Below, piece by piece: positions 62,724 through 64,000 of a DNA stretch of 64,000 nucleotides. This stretch comes from Cymbidium sinense. Taxonomy: Eukaryota > Streptophyta > Magnoliopsida > Asparagales > Orchidaceae. Position 1 is the first letter of the stretch; each line of letters starts with the position of its first letter. The translations under genes and the position numbers were made by a program. Under the pieces are notes generated by a model that saw only the letters and a program-made list of their open reading frames with translations, ran no database searches and had not been told where the DNA came from. The stretch lies in the NCBI GenBank assembly GCA_021442155.1, contig CM038221.1, positions 29,479,906 through 29,543,905 of the forward strand, written 5' to 3'.

Positions 62724-63639
62724 TAATCATATTTAATCCAATGGAGACCATTTATAAGTAGATTTATTTCATAATAATGTAAATCTATTGATCCATTTAA
62801 ATGTATATTGCTTTCCTTATATAATAGTCCTTTAATGTAGATTTATTTTACAACACATTACTTTTGTATTTACACATATTATCTTATATACATTATGTTA
62901 TAGCACTTTAATTACACTCTATGTTATAATTGCATAGATCTCTTTAAATGATGTACTATTTTTTATTGTGATGTATTATATATTCAAATCATGTTCAAAC
63001 AATGTTTTGAGTAAGATTTTCTTTTTTGTTTGAATATGGTTCGGATCACATTAAAAAATTATTTAAGGCTTATTTGAACCTTTGTTGGTGGTGCCAAACT
63101 CTAGTTAAGTGCTTAACAATAAAAAAGTTGGGGTCTTTTGATCCAAAATGAATATTCAGGTATATTTTTATGAGAAAATAAACAATTTTTTTTCCAATTT
63201 AATAATTTTTAGGAACATATAGTTAAATTTCTTACTATAACATAAACCAAAATAAATAAATTAAATAACATTTTGTTTTTTGAATATTAACTATACGAAT
63301 TTAAGTGATCAATACAAAAAAATTTATTTATTTGTATTATTAAAGTGATTAAAAGCTCATTGATCATTCCACAACTATTATAATTGATATTCATATTATA
63401 ATTTTAAGCAAATTCTTTAGTACATATATTGTCTTAAGATAAAAAAAATTAAGATAGAGAATGAAAATTGAGGAAACATTAAAGAAAAAAAAATAATCAT
63501 AGAAAAAATTTGATAAATTCTACAAAAATAATTTGAACACTAATATTTTTATTCCCAGAGGACAACTTAAGAGGCTTCTTTTATATAAGAGGACAAAATG
63601 ACGTAATGACTAACATAACAAACTAAAATTTTTTTTTAA
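62724..63639. other. AT-rich intergenic DNA
   Basis: Nothing recognisable: no gene, no repeat family identified. Confidence 0.5.
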
Positions 63640-63640
63640 A

Positions 63641-63717
<77 letters not shown>
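63640..63717. repeat. (TAA)n microsatellite
   Basis: A nearly pure ATA/TAA trinucleotide tract of about 78 bp. The minus-strand frame across it encodes a run of tyrosines and is not a gene. Confidence 0.95.
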
Positions 63718-64000
63718 GAAGATAAATAATGGCAACGGTATCCTTGATGATAAGATGGAATCGTTAAAATAGAAAATTACAAGTTTTATACAGTAACCGA
63801 CCAAGGGTAATAACCTAATAAATAAATAAAAGAAAGCAAAATAATAAATAAATAAACCTAAAAAGCTAGGTCTCCATGTAAATTTGTCAAATAGCCTAAT
63901 AAAGAAATAACATAAAAAGAAAAAAAAACTTGGTCTTCATGAGGTTTATTAAGCTTGCTGACACCATTTTACTGATTTGGATATTACTGCATCAACATCT
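63718..64000. other. Unassigned right edge
   Basis: AT-rich with AATAAATAAA-type simple sequence. No gene visible before the window ends. Confidence 0.4.

Overview
This is nuclear DNA of a flowering plant with a repeat-rich genome. The evidence is a two-exon plant-type phosphatidylinositol 4-kinase gamma gene with GT-AG splice sites, a Ty3/gypsy element of Tat-like character, RTE-type LINEs with TTG-repeat tails, and hAT- and Mutator-type DNA elements. The species cannot be fixed from the sequence; a monocot is a guess. Almost everything except the kinase gene is transposon-derived.

Positions 1-36,873 are one nested retrotransposon complex. The host is an old, broken Ty3/gypsy element on the minus strand: 5' LTR (about 33.5-36.87 kb), primer-binding site, gag (about 29.2-32.5 kb), protease, reverse transcriptase, RNase H domains, the integrase core (ending at 24,728), the integrase C-terminus (9,074-9,498), a 3' non-coding region, and a 3' LTR (6,443-8,088 and beyond the left edge). 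Three copies of an unusual non-coding unit of about 7.4-7.9 kb interrupt it. The unit has TG...CA type ends, 5-bp target duplications and no LTRs of its own. Copy A (1-6,442, plus) sits in the 3' LTR. Copy C/E (9,499-15,486 plus 22,845-24,727, minus) split the integrase gene. Copy B (15,487-22,844, plus) then landed inside C/E. I read the units as giant solo LTRs or a large non-autonomous LTR-like family. Each carries a GATC-rich GC island, a dense array of W-box (TTGAC) cores and, near one end, repeats of about 170 bp.

Positions 36,874-43,345 hold a palindromic element with long inverted arms. Its right arm plus about 0.6 kb of flank has been amplified into a tandem array of about 1.25-kb units, each with an (AT)n(GT)n tract. 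Positions 43.3-53.3 kb hold a decayed MITE, a (TA)n tract, a hAT element nested in another hAT-like element (both with intact 8-bp duplications), a LINE relic, and a Mutator-type MITE with a perfect 9-bp duplication.

Positions 53,314-59,064 (minus) are the only recognisable host gene: a ubiquitin-like-domain PI4K gamma kinase. Its single coding intron of about 4 kb contains an antisense RTE LINE with a 17-bp target duplication. Exon 2 carries a one-base frameshift that removes about the last 60 residues, so this is either a recent pseudogene or a sequence error. Positions 59.5-64 kb are the gene's upstream region and AT-rich intergenic DNA, with one hAT MITE and a (TAA)n microsatellite.
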